Part shown: positions 1 through 10,567 of the stretch, in pieces
How the letters are laid out: every line of letters begins with the position of its first letter
Position numbering within the stretch: position 1 is the stretch's first letter
Assembly: GCA_002077045.2 (NCBI GenBank)
Contig: KZ111149.1
Coordinates: forward strand, 1,443,677-1,507,676
DNA from: Rachicladosporium sp. CCFEE 5018
Lineage: Eukaryota > Ascomycota > Dothideomycetes > Cladosporiales > Cladosporiaceae
Direction of reading: 5' to 3'
DNA: 64,000 bases
Translations under genes and position numbers: made by a program
Notes under the pieces: generated by a model
The model's database searches: none
Seen by the model: the letters and a program-made list of their open reading frames with translations, nothing else
Told to the model about the DNA's origin: nothing

Positions 1-597
1 GCAGTCTCTACGTACGAGTTCATGGTGTCCGTTGTGTTTGTAGACGCGACAGGATTGGGTCGACGTCAACGTCAGTATGTTTGAAGATCGATGGATCTGA
101 TGCTTGCTAATTACAGTCGACGGAATTATAACACAGCTTTTCAATGTGTAAGTGTATCATGTATTTACAGGACTCAAAGGTCGAGGTCAATCGCTTGAGC
201 GGTCGAGGTTTAGCGCCGGTTCTAGCCGTCGGATCCACATTGAAGTGAACGCAGGACACATGCTAGTAATAGGAAGTAATTGATAGCACGGAAAAGGCGT
301 TGGATGATAGACGGACAGTCACTGTGTCTATTGTTGGCATTACAGGCTTGTTTGCACTTGACAAAGACCGTCTTTGTTGGGCATAGCAGAGTAGGCAGCC
401 GCTCCAAATCAGCGTCTGTTTCTGGTCCTTGACAAGATATGGGGCGAAATCCAAGACGCAACACGAAAGTCTGCGCGGAGAAGCCTGCTCCGAGATCTGG
501 CGAGCATGATGTCAGGTCAGGACAGCGAAGGACTGGCTTGAAGCGAAGGTCGTTTTCGTGACGGAGCTCTACAGGCACCAATTCTCGTCTTTACTGC
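1..597. other. Intergenic, no supported gene
   Basis: No ATG-initiated frame here looks coding. A minus-strand open frame at 222-581 has a TTG start and no recognisable features. This is downstream sequence of the minus-strand gene that ends at 598. Confidence 0.4.
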
Positions 598-1335
598 TTA
601 CGATGCTGCACCAATCGCCAATCTAGGCCAAATCGCCTGCGAGGCATTTGTTTGCCCAAGCACTTGCATCCCCTCCCAGTCCTCCCTCACCAGATCGCTC
701 ACCACCCTCCATACTTCCCCCTCGCAGCCCTCTCCCTCCTTCTCTGCCTTCTTCCTCCTAATATATTTGGCATGCTCTGCCTTCGAACCAAGTTCCTCGA
801 TCTTAGCGTCGACAGCTTGCATGAGATCTGGGTACTGCATGGCAGCGATCTGTAGTGCATCGATCTGTGCGTCCGGGATCTTCTCGCCCACGAAGTTGTA
901 GCACATATTGTGCACCATCGTTTTCCAGATCCGAGAGGAGGCGTTCTTGTACACCTTATGGATGATGATCATCGTGGCCGGAGATGGAACATTGTGCGAT
1001 GCGTAGCCGATGATGTGGCCCTCGAGCTGGGGCTGGTCGGGATGTAGGCGCAGCAAAATTGCAGCCTCGTGGATCGCGATTGCCTGGTTAATGGGCATAT
1101 GGTGCACGTTGAGGTAGAGCTTCCCAGTCTTTGGCACAGCAGCGATGTGTTGCAGTATGTGCTTGACTGCGGCAGGAGCGACACCCGTAAGAGTGATTTG
1201 GTACTTGACAGCTTTCGGCTGCTGGTCGACGAGGTCCTGGATCAGGTCGCTGTGGCGTTTGACCAAGTCGCCATCGATCGTGTCGACGAGGCCGAAGTTC
1301 GTGGGCGTTTGCACGAAGACCTGAACAGAAGACAT
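598..1335 (-). CDS. Hypothetical protein, single exon
   Basis: A 245-residue protein starting at the ATG at 1335. I do not recognise a family with certainty. Residues 1-20 form a short beta-like start, followed by a lysine/valine/alanine-rich helical segment and a PINQAIAIHEAA-type helix near residue 82. The region around 125-190 reads as helices, and the C-terminal part (about 185-215) is strongly charged with repeated Lys-Glu. The general order (predicted strands, then a His/Pro turn, then helices) resembles fungal BTB-fold proteins, and the next gene is a clear BTB protein, but the BTB core motif is not visible. There is no signal peptide or membrane segment. It is probably intracellular, function unknown. 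Confidence 0.7.
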   Translation of the reverse strand: MSSVQVFVQTPTNFGLVDTIDGDLVKRHSDLIQDLVDQQPKAVKYQITLTGVAPAAVKHILQHIAAVPKTGKLYLNVHHMPINQAIAIHEAAILLRLHPDQPQLEGHIIGYASHNVPSPATMIIIHKVYKNASSRIWKTMVHNMCYNFVGEKIPDAQIDALQIAAMQYPDLMQAVDAKIEELGSKAEHAKYIRRKKAEKEGEGCEGEVWRVVSDLVREDWEGMQVLGQTNASQAIWPRLAIGAAS

Positions 1336-2008
1336 GCTTGGATTGTAGAGGAGCTATATAACCATGGTCAGTGGTGAGACTGCAACATATTGGTAAGGGA
1401 CTTACCTGGGATATATGTGCAAACGGTGCGCGTGATACGAGTTGATTCGTTGATTGTAGGCTACTGGTGAATGGTCTGGAGGGGTGAGTTCGCTGAACTG
1501 CTCTGGTAGCTGTCAAGTGGATCGCTTGTTTTGGAAGGAAGTGTTGAAGTGTAGTCGCAAATTTACTGCACTGGAAGTGTGCTTCACTAGCCGACAATGC
1601 ACGCGTCTACCCGATCATTGTCCTATTGTTATGCACGTGAACTATGCACCTACCCGCTAATGCCCGTTCACATTAGCCTCAGGCACTAAGAGTAGCTATG
1701 AAGGTCCAAGACAGCATGAGAACTCGAAGTTGAAACCGAGATACTAAAAGACTATGGTCCTGCTACGCTCGAGCACTCGCTGCTTCCGCCATTTGCGGCA
1801 TTCCAATCGCACTCGACCTTCAATCGTCCACGCATGCTGTTCAGCCCCCGGCAGACGGATCCCAGCAAATCGCGCAGCCGCCCTTCCCAGTCTGACCGAA
1901 CACCATTAGATCTGCTGATCTTGCTCCGACGAACGCTATCAAATGGAGTGCGACATTGGGCTGCCGTCTGCCAAGAAGAACGTGCGTTACCTAGATCACA
2001 AGGGATCA
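1336..2008. other. Intergenic between two minus-strand genes
   Basis: This should hold the promoter of the gene starting at 1335 and the 3' end of the BTB gene that stops at 2009. Open frames here use non-ATG starts or overlap the BTB gene on the opposite strand. I see no RNA gene or repeat. Confidence 0.35.
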
Positions 2009-3922
2009 TCACCACGACATCAGTCCAGCCGCAATCAAATCGCCAATCTCGGCACACGTTTCTGCATCGGACCATCCCTCATTGTCATTCACTGTCGTAT
2101 CCGTGTCTTGCGCTTCGCGAACAGTCTCGACACAGTCAGTCAGCTCCCAGTCCATCTCAAGCTGATCGAAGATCGTTCGCAGGTCGGGCTGCGCAGCGAC
2201 GAGAGCCGCGACCCAGGCGGTAGATACAGGGGTAACGTGCATCTCGAGATCCCCGAGTTCGTCGATCAGCTCGATCAAGTCTCGACTATATGTGCAGGGC
2301 AGCAGATTTGGCAGATCAAAGTATGCGAATACGCCACATATCTGCGCATTGTACAGTGGCGCCTTGTTCGAGGTGTCGTGCTTCTCCTGGCAGTCCTTGA
2401 ATGGGCAGGGTTCTCGCGCGTATGGGTTATGTCGTCCGGGGAATAGCCGATCCCGCTGACGCAGAATGCGCTGGACCTGGTCTTGGATGCATTTCCAGAA
2501 TTCGGTGCGCTCCTCGCTAGTGCGTAGTGTGGAGATCAATGCTGCTAGACATAAGTGGGTATTATCCTGATATTCGCTGGAGTACACGGTGTACATATGC
2601 TGCATGATGTCGTCGCCTGGATCCTCTATTGGTATCAGACCGTAGATTCTGAGGAGGAGACTGCCCATGGGACTGGGACTGGTTAGCACACGTGATCGAT
2701 GTTGATTTCGTCATGGGTCATATCTTACCAATGCGTTTTGCTGTTGTGGAACCCGTAGCGAAAGTTTTCGGTAAGTACAGCTAGCATCCACTGTAAAAAG
2801 AAAGAATGCGCCAGCGCCTCGATGTGATTGGGCGCTCTTCCCATTGTTATCACGAGGGTCATGCAGATCTCCTCCAACTGCTCGAGATTGTTATCGATGC
2901 TTGACAGTTGATTCGCGAACTCCGCCTCCAGATTCCCGCGATCTTTACCCAGGTGATCTGCCAGCCAGTACCAATCGCTGTCCAGCTCGAGCTCCCAATC
3001 TTTCTGGTTCGCGTTCGCTTGGGCAAGAGCATGGCGGAAGGCATCGTAATATAGCTCGCTGTCGTGAAAATGCTTGCCCAGTATCATGAATCTCGTGGGT
3101 GACTGTGCTACAGTGCGCCAGAGTGCATTGGTCGCCCGCAGCGCTTCAGTGATCGCCGGGCCGATGATATCCACGCAGTCGTAGTAAGCAGCATAGGATC
3201 CGATAAGGAAGATCATCTGCATCGGTCCCGCTTCGTTCGTCTGACTATAGCTGTAGAGCGGAAAATGCATCGACAGCGGTGCCCCGTACATGAGAGCGAA
3301 CATCCAACGTAGAGCCGTCTTCGTGAGATCCAGGTCTAGTGGAAGACCTAGAGCGTGGTCCCACCCGGGGACAGCAATGTCGGACGAATTGAAGAATACG
3401 AAGTCTCGTGTGAAGTCTGGGTCATACGGTAACCCGTCAGGGTCAAACTCATGGTCCAGGAAGCTTCTGCTTACATATGGGAAGGGGTCCGTGAAGAGTT
3501 CTGTGTCGATATGCTGGAAACATCAGTCTCTGAGCAGATGCGTGTCCACACCTCGAGGAAGTAGCTCACCATCCCCTCCAGTATATACGTGTCGTGATCG
3601 ACCGTCAGTGTCAACACCGCGACTTCCACATCTCTCGAACTGCTAGGGTGGCTCACAACAATAGACTTCGTCGACACCCAATCCTCGCTGGAAGCCGCCT
3701 TGAACACCGGTGAAGCGGCGCGCAGGATTTCGAGGTGCAAAAGAAGCCAGTCAACTGGGTCGTCGCCGAGTTTGATCAGCACGTTCGCCGTGTCGAACTG
3801 CAGAATGGGAACACCTTGGGCGTCGAGGGGGATATCGCCGTAGAATCTGTCCGTCGTCAGAGTTGTGGGACATAGCTATCTCAACGCCGAAGATCTTACG
3901 TTCGTATCGTTGTCGCTGCCAT
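2009..3922 (-). CDS. BTB/POZ domain protein, four exons
   Basis: Exons, in coding order, are 3922-3900, 3846-3570, 3513-2729 and 2672-2009, giving 582 residues. The three introns (53, 56 and 56 nt) have GTAAGA, GTGAGC and GTAAGA donors and CAG acceptors, and all junctions stay in frame. Residues about 23-70 carry the BTB signature seen in ascomycete proteins: a VLIKLGDD strand followed by LLLHLEILRAASPVFKAA, the helix that normally starts with a substrate-adaptor His. A long helical region follows, then a Cys/His patch (CPFKDCQEKH) and a closing strand with CGVFAYFDL. BTB proteins commonly dimerise and may act as Cullin-3 adaptors; here that is family knowledge only. The downstream minus-strand gene at 4543-5457 shares the C-terminal half. 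Confidence 0.8.
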
Positions 3923-4542
3923 GCTGATAGAAGGTAGCGACGTGGTATGATTGGACGGTGTGAAGGAGTTGAAGTCGAAGTGGCAGTGGATCGTCGGTGG
4001 TGATCGGTGTTGTAGAAGGTGAACATTGGCAGGCAGGTGCGATCAACGTGCTTCGGGCTGATGTATCTGACAGTGAAGTTCGGGACGACATGTGATATAC
4101 AGTGACATGTGCAAGAATGGAGCTCAGACAGAATACTGGAGCTGGGAGAGTGCTGTTGAGCGATAGGTCTTATGTACAGACGCGAGCTGAACGGGCGAGC
4201 ATTAGGCATACGCGTAGCATGAGCAGCACTTCCTTGAGGACTCTCTTCTAGTCGCTTCTAGCTATGAACAGTCTCTGTTACACGTACTCAGCATGGAAAC
4301 GTTGTGGTTCATCGGCTGTCTCATAGTCACATTGCCTCCACTTCCCACGGTAAGACAATCCCTTCCAAAGAAAACGCGTCTTCGCTGGCAGAGCTGCTCG
4401 AAGTAGCCACTTCATCCTTCTCCCTTCCTTCCCTGTGTTCTACACCATTTCTTCCCTCGGGTGGCGGAGGTTCGAGGCGTGAGCTATCGCGCACCGCAAA
4501 TGCCACGCACCGTCGCGTGTCATAACAGATCAGTCATTCGGA

Positions 4543-5457
4543 TCAATGCTCGCTCAACGAGCACAACTTGCTGATCCAGGTCGATGAGGCTGGAGTGATG
4601 TCCACATCAAGAGCTGCAAGTGCATCTACAGCCGCAATCGGATCCGGTCCATGAGTAGCAGGCATCGTCTTCGGAAGCTTGAAGTATGCGATGCACTCAC
4701 TGCCTTCCACGTCATGCATGGTGCAGCGATCCTCTTCACCATCACCGCAGCTTGTGTGATCGCAGCTGAAGTCCCAGCAGCGCCAGATGAAGGATGGGAA
4801 TGTTTCGTCTGCGAGCTTAACGATGCTGTGGCTGAGACTGTGGAGTGAGGCGCAGAAGACGGAACGGTCGCCGAAGTGAGTGAGTGCGGTAACGTAGTGG
4901 TGGTGCTTTGAAGGTGCCTCGAGGACGTTGTCAAGCTGAGACAGGAAGACATCGTCGCTCATCGTGTCACGCTCTGCCAGCGCACGCGTTGTGGCAATCA
5001 ACTTTGCCATGCGGTCCACTGGCAAGTGTGCAGGATCGTAAGAGCGCATGCGTCGAGGATGGAGAACCTCCTTGGGAAGGAGCATAGATGTAATCCCCTG
5101 TCCATAGAAGGCGTGCGCCAGGAGTTCGGTTCGTCCGACTTGATCGGGGCGACATACTTGCAAAGCAGAGAACTCCTTTTCGAGCGCCTGCGACTTGTCG
5201 TATGTATATTTTCGCTGCACCTCCAACCTCTGCTGCAGTCCGTCGAACTCTGTCTCGTCCAGCATCTCGGAAATCACACTCCACGCCTTTCGAGTGTGCC
5301 GTGCTTCGCGTGCCCCAGCAATTTTGGAGCAACCATGGTTAGCCCATAGGACAGCTGCTACGTGTTTGTATGGTGAGGCGCAGAGCCTCGCGTAGGCGAA
5401 TTCAAGAGCCAGAGAGACTGCAAGGTGTTGACATCGAAGACGCGTTAGAATCGGCAT
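4543..5457 (-). CDS. Truncated BTB-family relative (C-terminal half only)
   Basis: A 304-residue open frame whose body parallels the BTB protein at 2009-3922. Both have an RxxxL-ASP helix, an LAHAFYGQG/LAHSFFLQW helix, a Cys-His patch (DHTSCGDGEEDRC here), an ECIAYFKLPK strand matching CGVFAYFDLPN, and a closing DITPASSTWISKL matching HVTPVSTAWVAAL. The BTB domain is absent. Upstream, a GTATGC donor at about 5508 with a CTAAC site and TTGCAG acceptor could form a longer first intron (about 105 nt), but the resulting frame has no ATG. I therefore start at 5457. This is either an N-terminally deleted paralogue or a gene with an undetected 5' exon. Confidence 0.55.
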   Translation of the reverse strand: MPILTRLRCQHLAVSLALEFAYARLCASPYKHVAAVLWANHGCSKIAGAREARHTRKAWSVISEMLDETEFDGLQQRLEVQRKYTYDKSQALEKEFSALQVCRPDQVGRTELLAHAFYGQGITSMLLPKEVLHPRRMRSYDPAHLPVDRMAKLIATTRALAERDTMSDDVFLSQLDNVLEAPSKHHHYVTALTHFGDRSVFCASLHSLSHSIVKLADETFPSFIWRCWDFSCDHTSCGDGEEDRCTMHDVEGSECIAYFKLPKTMPATHGPDPIAAVDALAALDVDITPASSTWISKLCSLSEH

Positions 5458-5546
5458 GGGCAGTGGTTGCGGAGCTCAAGATAGCATAATATACGTCGAG
5501 TAGAACGCCGCTGCATACTTGAGCTGCGAGGGCAGGCGATGATACC

Positions 5547-5949
5547 ATGATTGTATCACCGGAGTTGTCCATTGCTTATCAAGCTATCGCGGCTCCGATC
5601 AAAAGGGGCCGGTAAGTAGACATAGCGTCGTGTCTCTACTCTGCTTGACGACTAACGAATATGTCGGGCACACGCTAGAGTCATCTTTCACAGCAAAGCA
5701 TTGTGTGAGTCCATCGAAGCGTCCAACGTCTATAACGGAAGCGATTGCGACTACTATGGCAAGTTGAGATTCGAGGAAGCGATAGCCTACTGTCCCACCC
5801 GTGGTGATTCCCGAAGCAGAACAAGTCGCTGGGTTTGTGATGGATTTTCCTCGAGGTCTGAGGCGATGGAGTCATGGAAGGATCAGGCCAAAGTGATATG
5901 CCGCATTAACAGCGAACTTCAGCGAGGCAGTGATTATTGTCTTCAATAA
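5547..5949 (+). CDS. Small six-cysteine protein, two exons
   Basis: Exons 5547-5611 and 5679-5949 are joined across a 67-nt intron with a perfect GTAAGT donor, a GACTAAC branch-like site at about 5651 and a CTAG acceptor; the junction keeps the frame. The 111-residue product has six Cys, all in exon 2 (CESIE, SDCDY, AYCPT, WVCDG, VICRI, DYCLQ), spaced as for three disulphides. The predicted N-terminus is not a convincing signal peptide (it begins MIVSPELS), and an in-frame TGA lies just upstream. Either an earlier exon supplies the secretion signal or the gene is a relic. The Cys pattern suggests a secreted, effector-like protein, but I recognise no family. Confidence 0.45.
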
Positions 5950-6396
5950 TACGATCTCGGCAAGACCATCAGGTGATTGAGGCAACGTCCTCACCCTGCA
6001 GAGAACTGGGTCTTAGGAGTGAGGTCAAGAGAAAGACGCCAGCTGCCGAAAGCGTGCCATAGTCTCGGAATGACTCTGAATGAAATGAACGACATCCACG
6101 TATTGCGCAGGTCATTGTTTAAGTGCTCGGGCTTTTGTCATGCTGTCCTCGTAGAACGGCATCGAATCTCTGATCTGGAGCATTGTTGATAGATTACTGC
6201 ACACCAAAACTGGATCTCAACGTACTCGCCCGAGCACGCGGCATCGCAGCATTGTCGTGAAGCGCGTTCGATGGATTGTAACACGGATTCAGATACAGCT
6301 CCGAATGGCCATCGTTCCCTAGGACTCTTGCCCTCGTTCCGTAAGGCTCTTACACGAGTGGCGATGAATGACTTGCGATCAGCACGCTGAATATAT

Positions 6397-6475
6397 GCAG
6401 AGGCAGCAAAACATAAGCAGAGGCAGCAAAACATAAGCAGAGGCAGCAAAACATAAGCAGAGGCAGCAAAACATG
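6397..6475. repeat. 20-bp tandem repeat, four copies
   Basis: The unit GCAGAGGCAGCAAAACATAA occurs at 6397, 6417, 6437 and 6457; the last copy loses its final base or two. The copies are identical, which implies recent expansion by slippage. It lies in non-coding DNA. Confidence 0.9.
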
Positions 6476-6654
6476 CAAAAAGCTAACCTCCGCTACACCG
6501 AGAAAAGAACCCACCCCGTAGGGATAGAAGAAACCCGGCGTGCAATGGTTTACTTTGAAGATAGTAAAGGCGGTGCCATCCGCTTACTGCCACCCCCCTG
6601 ACCCCACTGTGATGTGCTGTGCTGTGTAGTAATGAAATGGGGAGACGTACCTTC

Positions 6655-6735
6655 TCCCGGATTCGAACCTAGCACCACTGCAAACGCCCACCGAAGTGGT
6701 TCAAGCGCCCTTCCAATTAGGCCAATTGCGAATCA
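6655..6735 (-). other. tRNA-like element (A-box and B-box), probably a relic or SINE
   Basis: On the minus strand, TGGCCTAATTGG (6724-6713) resembles an RNA polymerase III A-box and GGTTCGAATCC (6669-6659) is an exact B-box consensus. A D-arm can be drawn (GCCT pairing with GGGC), and CCAC-TTCG-GTGG forms a hairpin between the boxes. However, the sequence before the A-box does not pair with the stretch after the T-arm, so no acceptor stem forms, and no U33-bearing anticodon loop is evident. I read it as a decayed tRNA or a tRNA-derived short interspersed element, not a working tRNA. Confidence 0.35.
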
Positions 6736-7120
6736 GTGGAAAACACGGCAGTACACTTGCTTATAATGTATGAGCTGTAGGGCTTAGCGAGGGGCGGGTG
6801 CGACCGGTGACCTGGGTGGCGAAGGTTCAGGAATAGCCTACGCGTCCATTCGACCATTACCCAGTCCTTGCGAAGTCCTCCTCACCAACAGCGGCTCCTG
6901 AACATAGCCACGTTCTTTTGCTCTATCGACCACATCTCCAACATCGAGCCATCGGTGCTGCTCATCCTTAGAAACAGCGGGAAGGGGCGAAGGGAAAGGT
7001 GTCGTTCCACTCGCGCGACGAACACACGACTACTCGGGTTGCAAGCAGGAGAATACACTTTGATGAGGTTATGAAGCAGGTCATTGACCGCACGAGCTCT
7101 TACCTGTCGATGAAGGCAAC

Positions 7121-7392
7121 ATGCTCAATACGCTGAACATTAACGCGTCGGTTTTCCAGAAAGATCCTCTGCAAAGCATCGACAAGGGGCAAGCAAATGG
7201 TAAGCAGCCCTTCTCCGGCCTCTCTACAAGTACGACGTACGATCATGCATTGGCAAGCCTCGGCTGGAGTGACTAATCATGTCTATAGTCTCGAGCGTGA
7301 CCACAAGCGTAGTCGGAATGATTCTGGGCGATCGATCATGGCGAGAAAGCAGCCTTCAAGTGAACATGTCAACGAAGCGCGGTGGACTTTGA
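7121..7392 (+). CDS. Possible 60-residue spliced frame, doubtful
   Basis: An ATG at 7121 opens a frame that splices in phase from 7199 to 7289 (GTAAGC donor, GACTAAT branch-like site, TCTATAG acceptor) and stops at 7392. The intron signals are good, but the product matches nothing I know and is very short. It may be the remnant of a longer gene. Confidence 0.2.
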
Positions 7393-8102
7393 GGAGGGAA
7401 ACGAGAAGCTGAAGACCCGCCTTACATATTCGAGATGTTGACCTGAGATAGCCGGGGAGCGGGATGATTCCATCCAACCCCAGAGCAGGATGCAAAATAC
7501 GACTTGAAAAGCTTCAACCTCCTTTGCCTCCTCATTAAACTTCCCAGCTAGCTTCGAAATGCACCACATGACGATGATCGCACGAAGCCTGGACCGCAAC
7601 GGGAAGCAACTTGTTGGGGATGGTCTGTAGTCTGATCGAGAATTGTGCAAGTGTTCCACTCTTGCTATTTCTTTGCGCACCAGTCCATCCTCCGCACTTT
7701 GCTAGTGTAGAGGCGATGGCAGAGCGGACATCATGGTCGATCTGAGGCGGCTTCCTATGATGGGCGCACGCTAAGCTTGAATATGCAGCTAAGCACTGTC
7801 CTGAACATGATCAGGCGCGAGGAGTGACCTACTGAAGGGCTCGAACTGTGGGAACGTGCCTTGCAACGGGTGTGCAGTGTCGAACATAGATTAAGCTGGG
7901 GATGTAGAAGTGCTGAGGTTAGGGCTGATATGGCGAAGCGTACAACGTGGAAGACCTGAAAAAGGTACTTGCGGAGACAAACGAGGACTAGGAGGAAACT
8001 CAGCACGAGTGATAGCAGCCTTTCGTTCTGTACGCCACTGACTCGTCTCCCTCATCCGCTTCTTCTAATAGTTCTCCCACACCTCTTTTCTCTTCCCAAT
8101 CC

Positions 8103-10567
8103 TTACTTCTTCGGCCCCTCCTCACTACCCCCAGCCTTAGCAGCCACACTCTCCCCCGTCTTTCCCCCCTGCGGCTTGAAAACAATCTTATGCACTTTCT
8201 GCTGCTCAAAGTCCTTATAAGCCTGCGGCGCATCCTCGAGTGACATAGTCTGCCCACATAAGAACGCCACTTTCTTCTGCTCCTTGACCAGTAACTCCAG
8301 CGCTTCTTCGAAGATTGACCGCACTGGGCAGCGACCGAAAGACATGGTGACGTTCTTGCCGTAGCAGAGTAAGCCATTGAGGTTCAGCTGCTCGGTGTGC
8401 ACGCCTATACTGCTGATCTGGCCGAAGGGGCGGATCATATCAAAGGCCAGCATGAATGCGTCCGCGTGGCCGACGACTTCCATCACGACGTCTGCGCCGC
8501 GGCCGCCGGTGGCGGCTTTGATCTTGTCGACTGGATTGTCGGAGAGGAGGATCGGCTTAGCGCCAAGGGCTTCGGCTTGGTCGAGACGGGATTGCACGGA
8601 GTCGATGGCGTAGACTGTATCTACCATCGTCAATGCGCAGGTGATGGCGCAGATGCCGACCGGTCCGCAGCCGAGAACAACGGCAGTGTATTCCTTGCGA
8701 TCGCGGTCGTTAAGGTTCTTGAGAAAGCGCGCGGCGGCGAAGTAGCCGGTGGGGAAGATATCGGCCATCAACACGAGCATCTCCTCGGGGATGCCGGATG
8801 GCGTCAAGACGAATGTGCTGTCGGCAAGCGGGCAGCGGACGTACTCGGCTTGGCCGCCGTCGACGGTGTTGGCGGGGACAGAGTTGCCGAAGAGGGAGCC
8901 TTTGCTGCAGCGGGAGGCTTGGCCGCGGACGCAGAAGTAGCATTCGCCGCAGGCGGTGTAGAAGGGAACGACGACCTGGGAGTGAGAGTCAGTGAGAGAT
9001 TTGTAATTACAGCCTCCTTTCTGACCCCAGCCGCCGCCGCCGACACGATCCCTCCTCTCAAGCCTCTTGCGGACCGCGGGATTGCGGATCTAGCTTGCCC
9101 GTGGTCTGCTACGCCGGCGCAAAGACCGGACCAGCACACTCATACTTGCTCGGTCTCGAGACCAGCTTTCAGAGGACTCAATTCCCAGCTGCTCTCCCAT
9201 GTGGAAACGGGGAAGCGTACTCTCGGCCGTAGTACGTCGGAAGGTCATTCGCCACAAGCGAAGAAGTGTGAGACTCGCAGAGATCGGCCGCTACAGCAAG
9301 TAATGTGGTTCGTGACCTCGGGAGCGCTGCGGTCTGGCTCGGCCCAATAACAAGTGCCTAGCCGGGTCCACAACTCGTCGTTCCTGATAGCTTAGATGGG
9401 AAGCCTCCCTTTTTAAGTGTAAAGCGCCATCTGTAGAGCGGACCGATCAGGAGACTGGTGAGTGAGGCGGTAGCATCTAGCCCTGTGAGGTGAGCTTTGC
9501 CGAAAGTGGCGACTGCTGCGATCGAGATGGATCATATTCAATGGTCGGGAACTTCTGGCGAGGCTCGCACAATCACCGCCTCACTCAGCTCCCGCTACTG
9601 CTGTACGTACGTCGGTGCCATCGAGGGTACCGTGTGCAGCGGAGCGCTGATAGCGGCGTTCCGGGTCACCAAGGCCGTGCTCGACGCCCGGCCCTCGCCC
9701 AATGTACCGGCGGGAGTGTATGGTAGCGACTGCGCTCCTTGCGACAGCACTCTTGCAGCATGCTATCGCGGCGATGCCCCAGTCTGCTGCTTGCTTGCTT
9801 GCTCGCTTGAGGGTTGTCCGCTCTCCAAAGGTACTAGAGTCCGCGCAGCCCTGCGCCAAGCGGCACTTTGTCGAGCTCGCCTCCGGCTGGTGTCGCGGTG
9901 GGCACTGCAGGGAAGGCCATCTCGCTTGCTGACTTCGGGAGACCCTTGAGCTGCAGAAAAGGGTTCCGAAGCTTTTACTGGTGTGTGTTGCAAAGGATCA
10001 GGACCAGAGTGGGCCCAGCTCGGACCTGTCGTGGTCTGCTACGCTGCAGGCAGGGTACCCTTTCTGAAGACCAGGAGCGCCAATCCAAGCTCGCGGACAC
10101 TCTCACCCTCGTCTCCGCATACTGCCAACATGGGCTCTCGCACCCTCCCGATCTCATCCATAGCTTCCCCTCTTTCCCATCACTAACTCCCCTATTCCAC
10201 AGGCACCAAATAAACTCTCTCACCTACCTGATCCCCAATATTAAACTTCTTCACCGCATCCCCCTTCTCCACGATCTCTCCCACGAACTCATGCCCACAG
10301 ATGAAGTTCGGCGGACACTTCAAATGTCCGCGGTAGAAGTGCAGGTCGCTGCCACAGAGAGCTGTGGAGCTGACTTTGAGGACTGCGTCGGTGGGCTCGC
10401 GGACGGAGGGGTAGGGCCGGTCTTCTACTGCGACCTTGGCTTGATGTTAGTATGCAGGAGCGGGGAGAAAAGGAGAGGTGACGGAGTAGGGGTCGGTGTA
10501 CCTCATAATCTCCCTTCAACACTACAGCGCGCATAGTCTTGGGCGGCATCGTGGGTGGCGAGTCCAT
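8103..10567 (-). CDS. Zinc-dependent alcohol dehydrogenase (medium-chain), three exons
   Basis: Exons 10567-10502, 10434-10228 and 8975-8103 encode 381 residues, the usual length for the family. Exon 1 gives an N-terminus followed by MRAVVLKGDYE. Exon 2 holds the catalytic zinc Cys (ALCGSDLHFYRG) and the GHE motif (CGHEFVGEI). Exon 3 opens with the four-Cys structural zinc lobe (CGECYFCVRGQASRC) and continues with the NAD(P)-binding Rossmann turn (VLGCGPVG) and the C-terminal helices. It should oxidise an alcohol or reduce an aldehyde in the cytosol; the substrate cannot be read. Intron 1 is 67 nt, but intron 2 is 1252 nt (8976-10227). Its splice sites (CAG/GTAGGT and CTCCCAG/GTC) join GDQ to VVVPFYTACG in frame, so the long intron looks like an expanded ordinary one. 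Confidence 0.85.
8976..10227 (-). other. Oversized dehydrogenase intron, probable insertion
   Basis: This intron is about 20 times longer than the others in the window. Its first and last bases look like normal intron ends. Inside are two near-identical 15-bp stretches (CGTGGTCTGCTACGC at 9102 and 10029, same orientation) about 930 bp apart. They could be the ends of an insertion or a duplicated segment. No transposase, reverse transcriptase or convincing ORF is visible inside. Confidence 0.6.

Larger units (their letters stand above)
5950..8102. other. Gene-poor stretch with repeats and relics
   Basis: About 2.1 kb without a convincing gene. It holds a 20-bp tandem repeat (6397-6475), a tRNA-like element (about 6655-6735) and one weak spliced frame (7121-7392). 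Other open frames are short, lack ATG or have atypical composition. Confidence 0.4.

Noticed and set aside
3751..4209. A 152-codon minus-strand frame and a 71-codon frame at 3876-4091 as the start of the BTB gene
   Set aside because: Only the ATG at 3922 with a 53-nt intron gives a phase-2 junction into the BTB frame; the other frames do not join in phase.
6397..6475. The tandem repeat as a CRISPR array
   Set aside because: The copies are directly adjacent without spacers, and the genome is eukaryotic.
8397..9350. A 317-codon plus-strand open frame
   Set aside because: It is antisense to exon 3 of the alcohol dehydrogenase, whose zinc and Rossmann motifs prove the minus strand; the frame is an effect of GC-rich codon use.
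9497..9949. A 150-codon frame inside the long dehydrogenase intron, tested as a transposon gene
   Set aside because: The product has no transposase, integrase or helicase motif and its composition is not coding-like.
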